DNA from: Lachnospiraceae bacterium
Lineage (GTDB): Bacteria > Bacillota > Clostridia > Lachnospirales > Lachnospiraceae
Length of the DNA: 13,212 nt
Direction of reading: 5' to 3'
Assembly (NCBI GenBank): GCA_900764225.1
Contig: CAAFNG010000134.1
Span: forward strand, 1 to 13,212
A program made the position numbers and the translations under genes. The notes under the pieces were generated by a model, which searched no databases, was not told where the DNA came from, and saw only the letters and a program-made list of their open reading frames with translations. This document shows positions 5,707 through 13,212 of this stretch, piece by piece. How positions within the stretch are numbered: position 1 is the stretch's first letter; each line of letters starts with the position of its first letter.

Positions 5707-8136
5707 CTAGTGAAGTCTGCCAAATGCCATAAAATGTTGCTGCCAGTAAGAACTTGCAATGCTTGTATATTGAATCGGATTTCCACAATGAATCATCATG
5801 TTATTTCCTACATAAATTCCAACATGGCTCGCTCCCGGCGTATCATAAGTTCCCTGGAAAAAGATTAGATCTCCCGGCTTTGCATCAGATGGAGATACAT
5901 AGGAACAATAAGAACGAAGCCCGTCCGCTGTTGTTCTTCCCACGTTCCATCCATTTCCGCAATTATTGATTACCCAGCATACAAAACCAGAGCAGTCAAA
6001 ACTGGTAGATGGCGATGCACCGCCCCAGACATACGGATAACCAAGATATTTTTCCGCTTCCCGGATCATCTTGGCAAACTGCGGATCAGAAAGTGCTTCT
6101 GCCGGAATATCATATCCAAAGCCTGCCCCACCTGTCGGAATTGTGTTAAGGTCAAACAGATAATCACGATTTCCATAGTATTTGTTGTAAGCGTCATACT
6201 GCTCCTGTTCCTTATCTGTCATACGGTTTCTTAAAACAGCATCCAGATTATGGTTCGTAAGTGTTACATCCAGCCGGTTCACTTCTCTTGTTGTCGTTAC
6301 TTCCACTTCCTGACTTCCATTGCTGTCTGCTATGTATGCTTCCCAGGTCTGATGCCCATGTGCTGACGCAGAAGCATGATCGCCATAAAATACATCAAAC
6401 TGCACACCATACTGTGCAAAATTTCCTGTATCCTCAACTACATACTCCACACCATTCATAATGACATGGGTTCCCATTGGCACAAATGGATTAGAAGCAT
6501 CCACCGCAATCGTGTGATTCGCCTGTGGATACGCTCCACTTGCAGTCGGGCCTCCACTCCACTGTCCGCAACAAATCGGGCAGTTACAATATCCACTGGT
6601 TACAACCTGTCCCAGTGATTCTCCAACTCTGACCGTTTTCTTTTCTGTTACGGTTTCTCGTGTTGAATCCGTATATAAGCCATACTGTTCCTTAAAAATC
6701 TCCTGAATCTCATCTGCAACCTCTGCATAGGTAAAACCGCCATACTTGACTGTCAGATAAGAAATAAGCTGATACGGGTTGTGTCCGATCTCATCAATCT
6801 GGAACTGGAACTCATCATAGTCGGAATGGTTTGCCTTCATCTGATTGATCTGCTCATTCAGTGCATTTTCCAATGCCACATAAGCATTTTCCGCAGCATA
6901 AATATCTTCATCCTCACTGGAATAACTGGTAGAAATAATAGCATTGGAACTGCCCTGGAATAACGCAGCACAGCTTGACAGACTTGTTGCCATCAACGCA
7001 AACAGCAGAACCAGAACTCCTATGGACAAGAGGATATTTCTGTTCTGTGCCACAATTTCCTTGACCGCAGCCTTGGCTTTTTCTGTAAACCTCTGTGCAT
7101 TTACAAGCACTGCTTCTTTCGCAGCCTTTCCCTGTTTCGCAGCCTGATACTGTTTCTGGTAACGCTTTTTCTGCAACAACTTCTTTAATGCAGACTGTTT
7201 TTTCTGTTCCGCTTCTTTCTGAACCGCCCTTTTTGCTTCATTGGAAGCACTGGTGCCAAACTGCAGGCGGGATTTTTCTGTTTCTTCCAAAACAGATTCC
7301 CTTAACCGGTTATTTCTCTGTCGGTTCTCTTTCAATCGTTCCCGAACATAAATAGACTTTCTTGCAAGACTTTCTCCTGCAATCTCCATCTGATCTGCCG
7401 CATCAAGGGCAGCATTATCATCGGTATCTTCTCTGACCTTTTTCTGACCATAATCAGATACTGTTTCCGAAATGGCGGAAGCTCCCCTTTTTGCCATCCC
7501 ACTGCCAGAAATCATACCCTTGCTTTCATCTTCAAAGGAAAGCCGAGATTTTGATTTCTTCTGTTCTTTTCGTATCTGTTCCCTTTTTGTCTTGCCTTTG
7601 ATTTCTTCTCGAAAGTCTTCCATTGATTTTTCATCAACTTCTGCCTTTTCATGGTAGCGTTTCTGCTCTTTTGCTGCATAGGCTGTGACCATCTTTTTCT
7701 TTCGGTTCTGTCTGTCCGGTTCTGTTATTTCAGAATCACGTTCAAATTTCCGTTCCGGATGCCCCCGGATACTATCTTTCCGAAGTCTGGAACGTGAAAC
7801 AGGCGGAGATTTCTCCCCGCCTGCTTTATCATCACTCATTTCTGAGTTTTCCATTTCTTCCGCTTCCGCAACTTCTTCCTGTTCCAGAAAAACGTGTCTG
7901 GACTGCAGTCTGTGTTTTCCTTCTTTCACTCCCTCAACTGTTTCTTCTGCAGTATGAGTTTTTCTGACCTTTCCAAAGTCCAGCTCCTGTTCCCTGTGTC
8001 CGGCTATTTTCTTCTCATCTGCCTCACGCCCGGTAATCCGCTTTTCCTTTTTACTGTGGAGATTTTTTTCCCGGAGTCCATCCCGGCTCATCTTCTGGAC
8101 AGTCTTGTCCCTTGCTTTATATTCATGCTCCTGCAT
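5707..8136 (-). CDS. CD1108-like cell-wall hydrolase: cytoplasmic domain, TM, 3D and NlpC/P60
   Basis: A membrane-tethered peptidoglycan hydrolase of the transfer apparatus, 809 residues, expected to open the wall locally for the conjugation channel. Residues 1 to about 365 are highly charged (Lys, Glu, Arg, Gln) with no recognisable fold and should be cytoplasmic. One membrane helix follows (about 367-389, ILLSIGVLVLLFALMATSL). Outside, a helical segment (400-490) precedes a 3D-type domain (about 515-600) with a Cys cluster (CNCPICC), GGPTASGAYP and the three aspartates in AVDAS, VEDTG and FDVFYGDH (Asp546, Asp569, Asp581). The C-terminal NlpC/P60 domain (about 690-809) has Cys715 in FDCSGFV, His771 in SHVGIYVG and a polar His783, an intact catalytic set. 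The frame opens at 8145, but AGGAG (8146-8150) touches that ATG; the ATG at 8134-8136 has a proper 9-nt spacer. The stop at 5707 is followed at once by the DUF4315 ribosome site. Confidence 0.92.
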   Translation of the reverse strand: MQEHEYKARDKTVQKMSRDGLREKNLHSKKEKRITGREADEKKIAGHREQELDFGKVRKTHTAEETVEGVKEGKHRLQSRHVFLEQEEVAEAEEMENSEMSDDKAGGEKSPPVSRSRLRKDSIRGHPERKFERDSEITEPDRQNRKKKMVTAYAAKEQKRYHEKAEVDEKSMEDFREEIKGKTKREQIRKEQKKSKSRLSFEDESKGMISGSGMAKRGASAISETVSDYGQKKVREDTDDNAALDAADQMEIAGESLARKSIYVRERLKENRQRNNRLRESVLEETEKSRLQFGTSASNEAKRAVQKEAEQKKQSALKKLLQKKRYQKQYQAAKQGKAAKEAVLVNAQRFTEKAKAAVKEIVAQNRNILLSIGVLVLLFALMATSLSSCAALFQGSSNAIISTSYSSEDEDIYAAENAYVALENALNEQINQMKANHSDYDEFQFQIDEIGHNPYQLISYLTVKYGGFTYAEVADEIQEIFKEQYGLYTDSTRETVTEKKTVRVGESLGQVVTSGYCNCPICCGQWSGGPTASGAYPQANHTIAVDASNPFVPMGTHVIMNGVEYVVEDTGNFAQYGVQFDVFYGDHASASAHGHQTWEAYIADSNGSQEVEVTTTREVNRLDVTLTNHNLDAVLRNRMTDKEQEQYDAYNKYYGNRDYLFDLNTIPTGGAGFGYDIPAEALSDPQFAKMIREAEKYLGYPYVWGGASPSTSFDCSGFVCWVINNCGNGWNVGRTTADGLRSYCSYVSPSDAKPGDLIFFQGTYDTPGASHVGIYVGNNMMIHCGNPIQYTSIASSYWQQHFMAFGRLH

Positions 8137-8171
8137 GTTCATCATCTCCTGATCTATGGTAATTTTCCGTT

Positions 8172-8939
8172 TTATTTCTTTCCGTTATTTTTCTTTGCAA
8201 CCAGTACCATACGCCCATTTTTCTGAGAATACTCACAGGTAGACAGTGTAAGTAACTTATCTCTGTATTTTGCTGTTATTCCTGTTTGATAAAGTGATTT
8301 TTCCTTAACAGAAGCAACAAATTTTTTATAATCAGCCACTGTTCCAGCTTTGATAAAACTGTAATAATCAAAATCATTTCCTGTATAAACGGGTGTTGTA
8401 AATGCTGCAAATATCTGATACTGTTCATTTCCCCATATCGTGCGGAACAGGATTGTCGAATGTTCTTCGTAAAATCCTTCGTCCTTATATTTTTCAAGGT
8501 CAGCAAACATCTTCCCACTGTTCATGTGATGTCCATATATAATCAGATTGTCCGAATCTCCTGGTACACATTCCTCTGCCAGAAATAAACAACCATTTGC
8601 AGAATATTCCCCGTTGAAATCCCGATGCAGATAATAATTTTTATCTCCGGGCCGGTACATGACCGGATAATCTATTCTCGTCCCATCAATGGTCAGCCAG
8701 CCAATACAATCTGGATTTTCTTCATGCAATGCCAAAATTCCAGCATCCACCTCTACCAAAGAATCGCCAGAAGCATCTTCTTCCAGTTCATCCTCTTTTT
8801 TCTGCATTAGCTCCTGCAGTTCCTGCTGTAACCGATTATCCTGTCTTTCCTGCATAAAAAATCCCATTAAGAAATACAGACTGATTGTAAGCAATATAAC
8901 AGATATAGAAAGTAACAATCCTGCCACCCATTTTCTCAT
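8172..8939 (-). CDS. srtB: Class B sortase
   Basis: A 255-residue transpeptidase that would attach a surface protein to peptidoglycan. An N-terminal membrane anchor (about 5-29) is followed by a charged helix (30-58) and the sortase barrel. Class B features are CIGWLTIDGTRIDYPVM (78-94), the helical insertion, and catalytic His137 (NLIIYGHHMNSG), Cys235 (LTLSTCEYS) and Arg243 (NGRMVLVAK). All three catalytic residues are present. The start ATG (8937-8939) lies 17 nt after the VirB4 stop; a GGGGTGA-type site (8949-8955, part of AAAGGGG 8952-8958) partly overlaps that stop region. Sortases of this class are common in Tn1549/CTn-like clusters. No protein in this window carries an obvious LPxTG or NPQTN signal, so its substrate is elsewhere. 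The symbol is a family label only. Confidence 0.92.
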   Translation of the reverse strand: MRKWVAGLLLSISVILLTISLYFLMGFFMQERQDNRLQQELQELMQKKEDELEEDASGDSLVEVDAGILALHEENPDCIGWLTIDGTRIDYPVMYRPGDKNYYLHRDFNGEYSANGCLFLAEECVPGDSDNLIIYGHHMNSGKMFADLEKYKDEGFYEEHSTILFRTIWGNEQYQIFAAFTTPVYTGNDFDYYSFIKAGTVADYKKFVASVKEKSLYQTGITAKYRDKLLTLSTCEYSQKNGRMVLVAKKNNGKK

Positions 8940-8956
8940 ACTCTGCTGTCACCCCT

Positions 8957-11764
8957 TTAACTATCGTCTCTGCCTTTGATGCCGAGTTTTTCACGCTTCT
9001 CTACATCTTCTGGTTTCGATGACATTAGTGCATAAAGCATAAGGGTATTATCGAATCTGTCCTTAAATGGAATAATTGTATTTCCATAAAAAATCAGTCC
9101 TTCTCCCTCTCCGCTGTTTGTCACATAGGAAAGCTGGTGTGGGGAAATATTGAGCTGCTTTGCCAGAATCTGCCTGTCACCGGACGCCTGGTTAAGCATC
9201 AGGATAAAGTCAGAGTTTTCAAAGATATTCTCGATTTCCCTTGAAGCAAGCAGGTCTTTTACGTTCTGCGTGATACCAGTCGGAATACCGCCCCACTTCC
9301 GAAATCTCTTCCAGATTTCCACACTGTATGCTGCTGTCTGTTCCTCTTTCAGCAACAGATGGAACTCATCAATGTAATATCTGGTAGACTTATGGGCAGA
9401 ACGGTTGACTGTTACCCTGTTCCAAACCTGATCCTGAACAATCAACATGCCAAGTTTTTTAAGCTGTTTACCAAGGTCTTTAATATCGAAACATACCAGA
9501 CGATTATTCAGTTCTACATTTGTGCGGTGATTGAACACCTTCAGGGAACCATTTACATAGATTTCCAGTGCAGTTGCCAGTCTCTGCGACTCTGCCTCTT
9601 CCTGTTTGCGAAGCAGATTATATAAATCTTCCAGGATTGGCATGTTCTCCGGGACCGGATCAGCAAGATAGTCCTGATATACCAGACGTACACATCGGTC
9701 AATGATTGTTTTTTCCACTGGTTCCAGACCATTTTTCCCTCCTACTACCAGTTCACAAAGTGAAAGGATAAAATCTGATTTCAGAGATAGTGGATCGTCA
9801 TCATCCGCATAATTGATGTTAATGTCCATTGGATTGATGTAATCACGACTGGTCGGAGAAATACGGATAACCTGCCCGTTAAATGCCCGGACTAATGGAA
9901 AATATTCTCCCTCCGGATCACAGATGATAATGTCGTCTTTTGTGACAATAAATACATTGGTAATCTCTCTTTTTGCCGCAAAGGATTTACCAGATCCAGG
10001 AGTACCAAGTATCAGACCATTTGGATTCTTCAGCTTTTTCCGATTTGCCATGATTAAGTTATTAGACAGGGTATTTAACCCATAATAGATAGATTCCCCG
10101 CCCATAAACAGTTCCTGCGTTGTAAATGGGACAAAAATAGCTGTCGATGTAGTAGTCAATGCCCGCTTTATCGGAATCCAGTTTCTTCCAAGCGGCAAGC
10201 TGCTCATAAGACCCTGTTCCTGCTGATAGTCCAGTCTTTTCAAAGCACAGTTATATTTCTGTGCAATACCTGCCGTCTGGAATACTACATTTTCCAGCTC
10301 CTGTTTATTTTTTGCTGTATTTAAAAACACCACAGTCACAAGAAACATTCTTTCATTCCTTGACTGTAAATCTTCCAGAAGCCTTTTCGCTTCCCCTCCG
10401 TATGTATTCAGATCAGATGGAATAATATCCATATCATATCCGGAACGTACCGCTTTTTTCTGTTCCTCGATTTTCATGCGGTTAATGTCCGTAACCTTAC
10501 TCTTGACCAGTTTGATTGCTTTCATCTGGTCGATGGACTGGATATGCAGATTCACAAGCAGGTTACAGTCCATTTCCAGAAATTCAGCAAGCATTTTATC
10601 CGTCAGCTCTGGTGCCAGAATCTGCAGATAGGACACTGCTCCGATGGTATCTCCCATCTGAAAATCCTTTCCATTTTTGAACAGAAAACTGGATGGTGCA
10701 ATATAATCCTTTGTATTCAACCCGGTACACAGCATATCATCATAACTGAACCTGAATGGCACTTTGACATTCTGGTTGAATGTTTCATACATGATTTGCA
10801 AACGCTCCGCACCATTTAACGGATACGCAGATACCCCGAAAACTTTAAAATTATTGAGTATATCGGTTTCAATACGTTCCAACTTCGGTTTCGCTTCCCG
10901 GATATTGTCAGCTTCAATCCCAAATGTAATATACTTGGTTCTGATAAGACCATTATTTCCTTTTGCTAACTGACTTCTGAGCATCTGGGCAAACTCCATA
11001 CGCAGATCATCAAAACTGTCATTCTGCTTTTTGATACGGATCACATCTTCATATTCTGTCATGTTGCTGTGATGATTGATAAAGGACAACTGAAAATGGA
11101 TGGTGCTGTCAAAATAATTCAGGAAATCACACCAGTTCTCAAAAATCGCATTTTTATCCTCATTCTGTGCCAACTGATAGTTGATATCATAAAAACGAAT
11201 CGTCTTTGAATAATACCCATCCTCCACACGACAGATTCCGTCTTTTCCCATTTCCCTGTATGGAATGGACTGCTGTGCGGTAATATCTTTCCCTTTATTT
11301 CTACTGTCTTTATTCGTACTGGATATTTTCTTTACAGTACCCTTTTTTCCACTGGATTTTACAGGCCCCGGCGGCTTTGTCTTTTTTTTATGCTTTTCTG
11401 CTTTTTTTGCCTGTTTCTGTGCCGCCTTTTCTTCACGAGCAGCCTGTTTTTCCGCCTGCTTTGCAAGCTTTTTCTCTTCCTTTTCGTGTGCCTTATGTAA
11501 TTTCAGTTCATATTTCTGGGCTTTTTTCCAGGCACGTTTTTCCCGTCTGCTTAATTTACGTCTTGGTCTGCGGACACCTCGGTGTCGCTCCAGTGCTTCA
11601 TACCCCGTAACCATCGGTACTCCCGTCAAACGCTGTCTGTCCTTTACATAATCTTCTGCCTCGTCCGGATCAAACACTGGTAAACTATCAGCAGAATCCT
11701 CTTCATCCAGCCACCAGTCATCCGGATGGGAAAATTCTTCTTTATCGTTTCTTACTTTTTCCAC
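8957..11764 (-). CDS. virB4: VirB4-like conjugation ATPase
   Basis: The 935-residue motor ATPase of the type IV secretion system, acting at the inner face of the membrane to power assembly or substrate transfer. The C-terminal RecA-like domain has Walker A GTPGSGKS (587-594), the DPEGEY motif (616-621), Walker B YYIDEFH (796-802) and ITQNV (831-835). The N-terminal half (about 165-540) is the usual VirB4/CagE-type region. Residues 1-40 are acidic, and 60-146 are very rich in Lys, Ala, Glu and Arg (for example KKAEKHKKKTK), a probable charged coiled coil that is not part of the core fold. The start is GTG (11762-11764), chosen because AAAGGAGG (11773-11780) stands 8 nt upstream. It overlaps the 3' end of the PrgI-family gene by 23 bp. 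The stop at 8957 overlaps the sortase ribosome site region. Motifs and length indicate an intact enzyme. Confidence 0.95.
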   Translation of the reverse strand: MEKVRNDKEEFSHPDDWWLDEEDSADSLPVFDPDEAEDYVKDRQRLTGVPMVTGYEALERHRGVRRPRRKLSRREKRAWKKAQKYELKLHKAHEKEEKKLAKQAEKQAAREEKAAQKQAKKAEKHKKKTKPPGPVKSSGKKGTVKKISSTNKDSRNKGKDITAQQSIPYREMGKDGICRVEDGYYSKTIRFYDINYQLAQNEDKNAIFENWCDFLNYFDSTIHFQLSFINHHSNMTEYEDVIRIKKQNDSFDDLRMEFAQMLRSQLAKGNNGLIRTKYITFGIEADNIREAKPKLERIETDILNNFKVFGVSAYPLNGAERLQIMYETFNQNVKVPFRFSYDDMLCTGLNTKDYIAPSSFLFKNGKDFQMGDTIGAVSYLQILAPELTDKMLAEFLEMDCNLLVNLHIQSIDQMKAIKLVKSKVTDINRMKIEEQKKAVRSGYDMDIIPSDLNTYGGEAKRLLEDLQSRNERMFLVTVVFLNTAKNKQELENVVFQTAGIAQKYNCALKRLDYQQEQGLMSSLPLGRNWIPIKRALTTTSTAIFVPFTTQELFMGGESIYYGLNTLSNNLIMANRKKLKNPNGLILGTPGSGKSFAAKREITNVFIVTKDDIIICDPEGEYFPLVRAFNGQVIRISPTSRDYINPMDININYADDDDPLSLKSDFILSLCELVVGGKNGLEPVEKTIIDRCVRLVYQDYLADPVPENMPILEDLYNLLRKQEEAESQRLATALEIYVNGSLKVFNHRTNVELNNRLVCFDIKDLGKQLKKLGMLIVQDQVWNRVTVNRSAHKSTRYYIDEFHLLLKEEQTAAYSVEIWKRFRKWGGIPTGITQNVKDLLASREIENIFENSDFILMLNQASGDRQILAKQLNISPHQLSYVTNSGEGEGLIFYGNTIIPFKDRFDNTLMLYALMSSKPEDVEKREKLGIKGRDDS

Positions 11765-12113
11765 GAACGGTACCTCCTTTCGCTTTTGTCAGAATTCTCT
11801 TTTTTTCATAGAGGTTTTCCACCTCATACTTCCGTACCGGAGGACGGATAAGTTTTACTGTAATCACATTTTTGAGGACTTTCTCTAAAGGAAGTCCATC
11901 TTTCTCATACATGGCAAATAAAAAAGCCGGAAGCATCAACAGACACATTCCGGTTGCCGCATTACTCGAACCAATCAATCCCCTTGACAGGAAATAAAAC
12001 GGAAGCCCTACTGCCGCTGCAATGCCAAGGCAGATAAGCTGTCGTTTTGTAAGATTGAGAATAATTTTATTTTTTACTTTTGTCAGATCTTTTGGTACTG
12101 ATACAAAAGCCAT
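11742..12113 (-). CDS. PrgI-family conjugation membrane protein
   Basis: A 123-residue inner-membrane protein of the PrgI family, the small VirB3-like partner always found beside VirB4 in Gram-positive type IV systems. It begins MAFVSVPKDLTKVKNKIILN, then TKRQLICLGIAAAVGLPFYF. Two membrane helices (about 29-46 and 53-70; the second is MCLLMLPAFLFAMYE) are followed by a basic tail (KLIRPPVRKYEVENLYEKKR and a Lys/Arg-rich end). The frame opens at a GTG at 12134, but AAAAGGAG (12123-12130) lies within that extension and is 9 nt from the ATG at 12111-12113, which is therefore preferred; an ATG at 12117-12119 is possible but very close to the site. The 3' end overlaps virB4 by 23 bp. Confidence 0.88.
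   Translation of the reverse strand: MAFVSVPKDLTKVKNKIILNLTKRQLICLGIAAAVGLPFYFLSRGLIGSSNAATGMCLLMLPAFLFAMYEKDGLPLEKVLKNVITVKLIRPPVRKYEVENLYEKKRILTKAKGGTVRGKSKKR
11773..11780 (-). promoter_or_regulatory. Ribosome binding site setting the virB4 GTG start
   Basis: AAAGGAGG on the minus strand, 8 nt before GTG (11762-11764) and inside the last codons of the preceding PrgI-family gene. It fixes a non-ATG start and implies coupled translation of the two proteins. Confidence 0.75.
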
Positions 12114-12136
12114 TTTCATCGTCTCCTTTTCCACGT

Positions 12137-13006
12137 TTAGTGTGCATTAAAGATGCTCTTTGAGAAATTACCTGTTTTCATAAGACTGAAACACAGTATT
12201 ACTGTATAAGCCATTACACTGAGCAGTGCTGTATGCACATTGTCTGATACCTGTATGTTGGCAACCAATACAGAATAAATGCCCACGCACATCATGATAA
12301 AAAATCCCTGAAATGCCAGTGCAAACAATCCTCTTAAATAATTGCTGCCAATCTGTCCCCATTCCCGATTGCTCATAGTGGCAAACGGAATTGCACCGAT
12401 TGACGAATACAGATAAATTTCTATCATACGGCCATATAAAATAACCGTTATAAAAACGGATATAACCTTTAGGCACAGACTCGCCAGGAGCGTTTCCAAT
12501 GCCAGTATAATCAGCTCTCCTATTTCCATTGATTCCATTGCTGTCTCCATCGAGGTAATTACCGAATCAATATTGATTGCCGTCTGCTGGTTGATAACAC
12601 CTGCAGCCCGGTTCACTACATTCTGTCCAACATCAAAAATCGCCATTGTAATCGTAAAAGCATTGCTTACGAACCAGACTGCTATCCACATCTTGAAAAA
12701 ATATTTGAAAAACATCCATGTATCTATGTCATGCATGTTATTCTTTTCGGTGAGCATGGAAATCAGCTCATAGCACAACACAAAGGTTATGATCATTCCG
12801 GCAATCGGTACGATCACAGAATCCGACAGATTTTGGATCAAGCTGAAAATACTGCTGTTCCAGCCCTGGGGCGTTTGCCCAACCTGACTTGCAATGTCAC
12901 CGGTTTTTTCATTCACATCGGTAAACATGTTCGTCAGGTTTGAGCTGACCATGCCTGTAAGGAGGTTACGCATCCATTCTTCTATGGACTCAAAAATCTT
13001 ATCCAT
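12137..13006 (-). CDS. VirB6/TrbL-like (CD1112-type) conjugation channel protein
   Basis: A 289-residue polytopic membrane protein, the likely VirB6/TrbL-type channel component of the mating apparatus. After an amphipathic N-terminus (MDKIFESIEEWMRNLLTGM), hydrophobic segments appear at about 61-86, 99-122, 163-190, 195-210, 222-247 and 257-275, separated by polar loops such as NREWGQIGSNYLRG. This length and pattern fit the CD1112 family of C. difficile CTn elements. The ATG at 13004-13006 has AAAGGAG (13014-13020) 7 nt upstream. It sits 27 bp downstream of the Maff2 stop and 23 bp upstream of the preferred PrgI-family start. The last ten residues (KTGNFSKSIFNAH) are polar. Assignment is by topology and position rather than catalytic motif. 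Confidence 0.88.
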   Translation of the reverse strand: MDKIFESIEEWMRNLLTGMVSSNLTNMFTDVNEKTGDIASQVGQTPQGWNSSIFSLIQNLSDSVIVPIAGMIITFVLCYELISMLTEKNNMHDIDTWMFFKYFFKMWIAVWFVSNAFTITMAIFDVGQNVVNRAAGVINQQTAINIDSVITSMETAMESMEIGELIILALETLLASLCLKVISVFITVILYGRMIEIYLYSSIGAIPFATMSNREWGQIGSNYLRGLFALAFQGFFIMMCVGIYSVLVANIQVSDNVHTALLSVMAYTVILCFSLMKTGNFSKSIFNAH

Positions 13007-13033
13007 GCGTGTTCTCCTTTCCTACTGCCCCGG

Positions 13034-13114
13034 CTAAAACAGATTCGCCAGTAATGGTACAAGCTGTGTACCGATCAGAACGACACCTCCACCTGCCATA
13101 AGCTGTTTTATCCC
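13034..13114 (-). pseudogene. Maff2-family small membrane protein, 3' fragment
   Basis: The minus strand encodes a 26-residue C-terminus: GIKQLMAGGG, then VVLIGTQLVPLLANLF and TAG (13034-13036). From memory this is the exact style of the C-terminus of Maff2-family proteins, about 65-70 residues long, which sit between VirD4/TraG and the VirB6-like gene in these elements. Immediately upstream the frame meets TTG and then TAA (13118-13120), so the expected first 40 or so residues are absent and replaced by unrelated DNA. The remaining part is intact. Either a real insertion or rearrangement destroyed the gene, or the contig is mis-joined here. Confidence 0.75.
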
Positions 13115-13115
13115 C

Positions 13116-13212
13116 AATTAGGTGTAAAACTCTGCTCGATGGCGGGCGGCGGCGTACAAAAAATCTATATGGTGTTTTTTAGAGAACCGTCCCGGCGGGA
13201 CAGGTCAGGCAG
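13116..13212. other. Unexplained DNA replacing the 5' part of the Maff2 gene
   Basis: 97 bases with no coding continuity with the neighbouring gene. They contain a G+C-rich block (GGCGGGCGGCGGCG, 13141-13154), an A/T-rich block (13157-13181) and a perfect short palindrome GTCCC-GGC-GGGAC (13189-13201). The text GAGAACCGTCCC (13182-13193) is reminiscent of dispersed repeats seen in Clostridia, but I cannot name the element. It may be one end of an insertion element or dispersed repeat, or a chimeric join at the contig end. Confidence 0.55.
13189..13201. repeat. Short perfect inverted repeat
   Basis: GTCCC, a 3-base spacer GGC, and GGGAC. It would form a 5-bp G+C-rich hairpin on either strand and lies 12 bases from the end of the window inside the unexplained segment. 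Confidence 0.5.

Noticed and set aside
5690..5788. Longer start for the DUF4315 gene
   Set aside because: It would overlap the catalytic C-terminus of the hydrolase and has no ribosome site, whereas the ATG at 5689 has AAGGGAG 10 nt upstream.
6967..6990. Possible lipoprotein signal (SLSSC) after the hydrophobic helix of the hydrolase
   Set aside because: It lies near residue 388, far from the N-terminus, so it cannot be a signal peptidase II site in the normal sense; the helix is read as an internal membrane anchor.
11265..11651. 128-codon plus-strand open frame, Phe/Ser/Cys-rich
   Set aside because: It is the reverse of the Lys/Ala-rich tract of VirB4 and has the composition expected of that.
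13116..13212. Group II intron 3' end upstream of the Maff2 fragment
   Set aside because: The minus strand has CGGTTC, as in domain V, but no GAAA-loop helix or bulged domain VI can be drawn within the available bases.
1..13212. CRISPR array, tRNA, rRNA, riboswitch or oriT
   Set aside because: No regularly spaced direct repeats, no tRNA- or rRNA-like sequence and no relaxase-linked inverted repeat were seen; the non-coding gaps within the gene cluster are at most about 72 bp, and the only larger stretch without a gene is the 97 bases at the right end.

Overview
The window is a piece of the transfer and DNA-processing region of an integrative conjugative element (ICE) of the Tn1549 / C. difficile CTn4-like type, from a gut Firmicute, most likely a Lachnospiraceae or related Clostridia. 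This rests on gene content and order (VirB6-like, PrgI, VirB4, class B sortase, 3D + NlpC/P60 hydrolase, DUF4315, DUF4366, topoisomerase III, giant helicase-type protein), on strong AGGAGG-type ribosome binding sites, and on AT-leaning coding sequence. All assignments come from motif and family recognition by eye; no search was run.

Every real gene is on the minus strand, so transcription runs from the right end to the left. Right to left: 13116-13212 is unexplained DNA that breaks a Maff2-family gene (only its last 26 codons remain, 13034-13114). Then come a polytopic VirB6/TrbL-like channel protein (12137-13006), a small PrgI-family membrane protein (11742-12113), the VirB4 ATPase (8957-11764, GTG start, overlapping prgI), a class B sortase (8172-8939), a membrane-tethered two-domain cell-wall hydrolase (5707-8136), a DUF4315 coiled-coil protein (5354-5689), a DUF4366 membrane protein (4699-5364), a terminator-like hairpin (4647-4676), topoisomerase III (2533-4626) and the N-terminal 813 residues of a very large helicase/methylase-type ICE protein (66-2505). 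Positions 1-65 are not biological: they are an Illumina P7/Nextera index adapter ending in the Tn5 mosaic end.

Functionally, VirB6, PrgI and VirB4 form the inner-membrane core and motor of a Gram-positive type IV secretion system. The hydrolase opens peptidoglycan for the channel, and the sortase presumably anchors a surface protein encoded elsewhere. Topoisomerase III and the giant protein act on the element's DNA. The relaxase, coupling protein (VirD4/TraG), integrase and oriT are not in the window.

The most interesting feature is a complete tnpV-like gene (1275-1616, minus strand) with its own optimally placed Shine-Dalgarno sequence, nested in the +1 frame inside the giant protein's gene. 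Its footprint coincides with an acidic, low-complexity linker (about residues 297-410) of the host protein, so the linker looks like TnpV DNA read in another frame.
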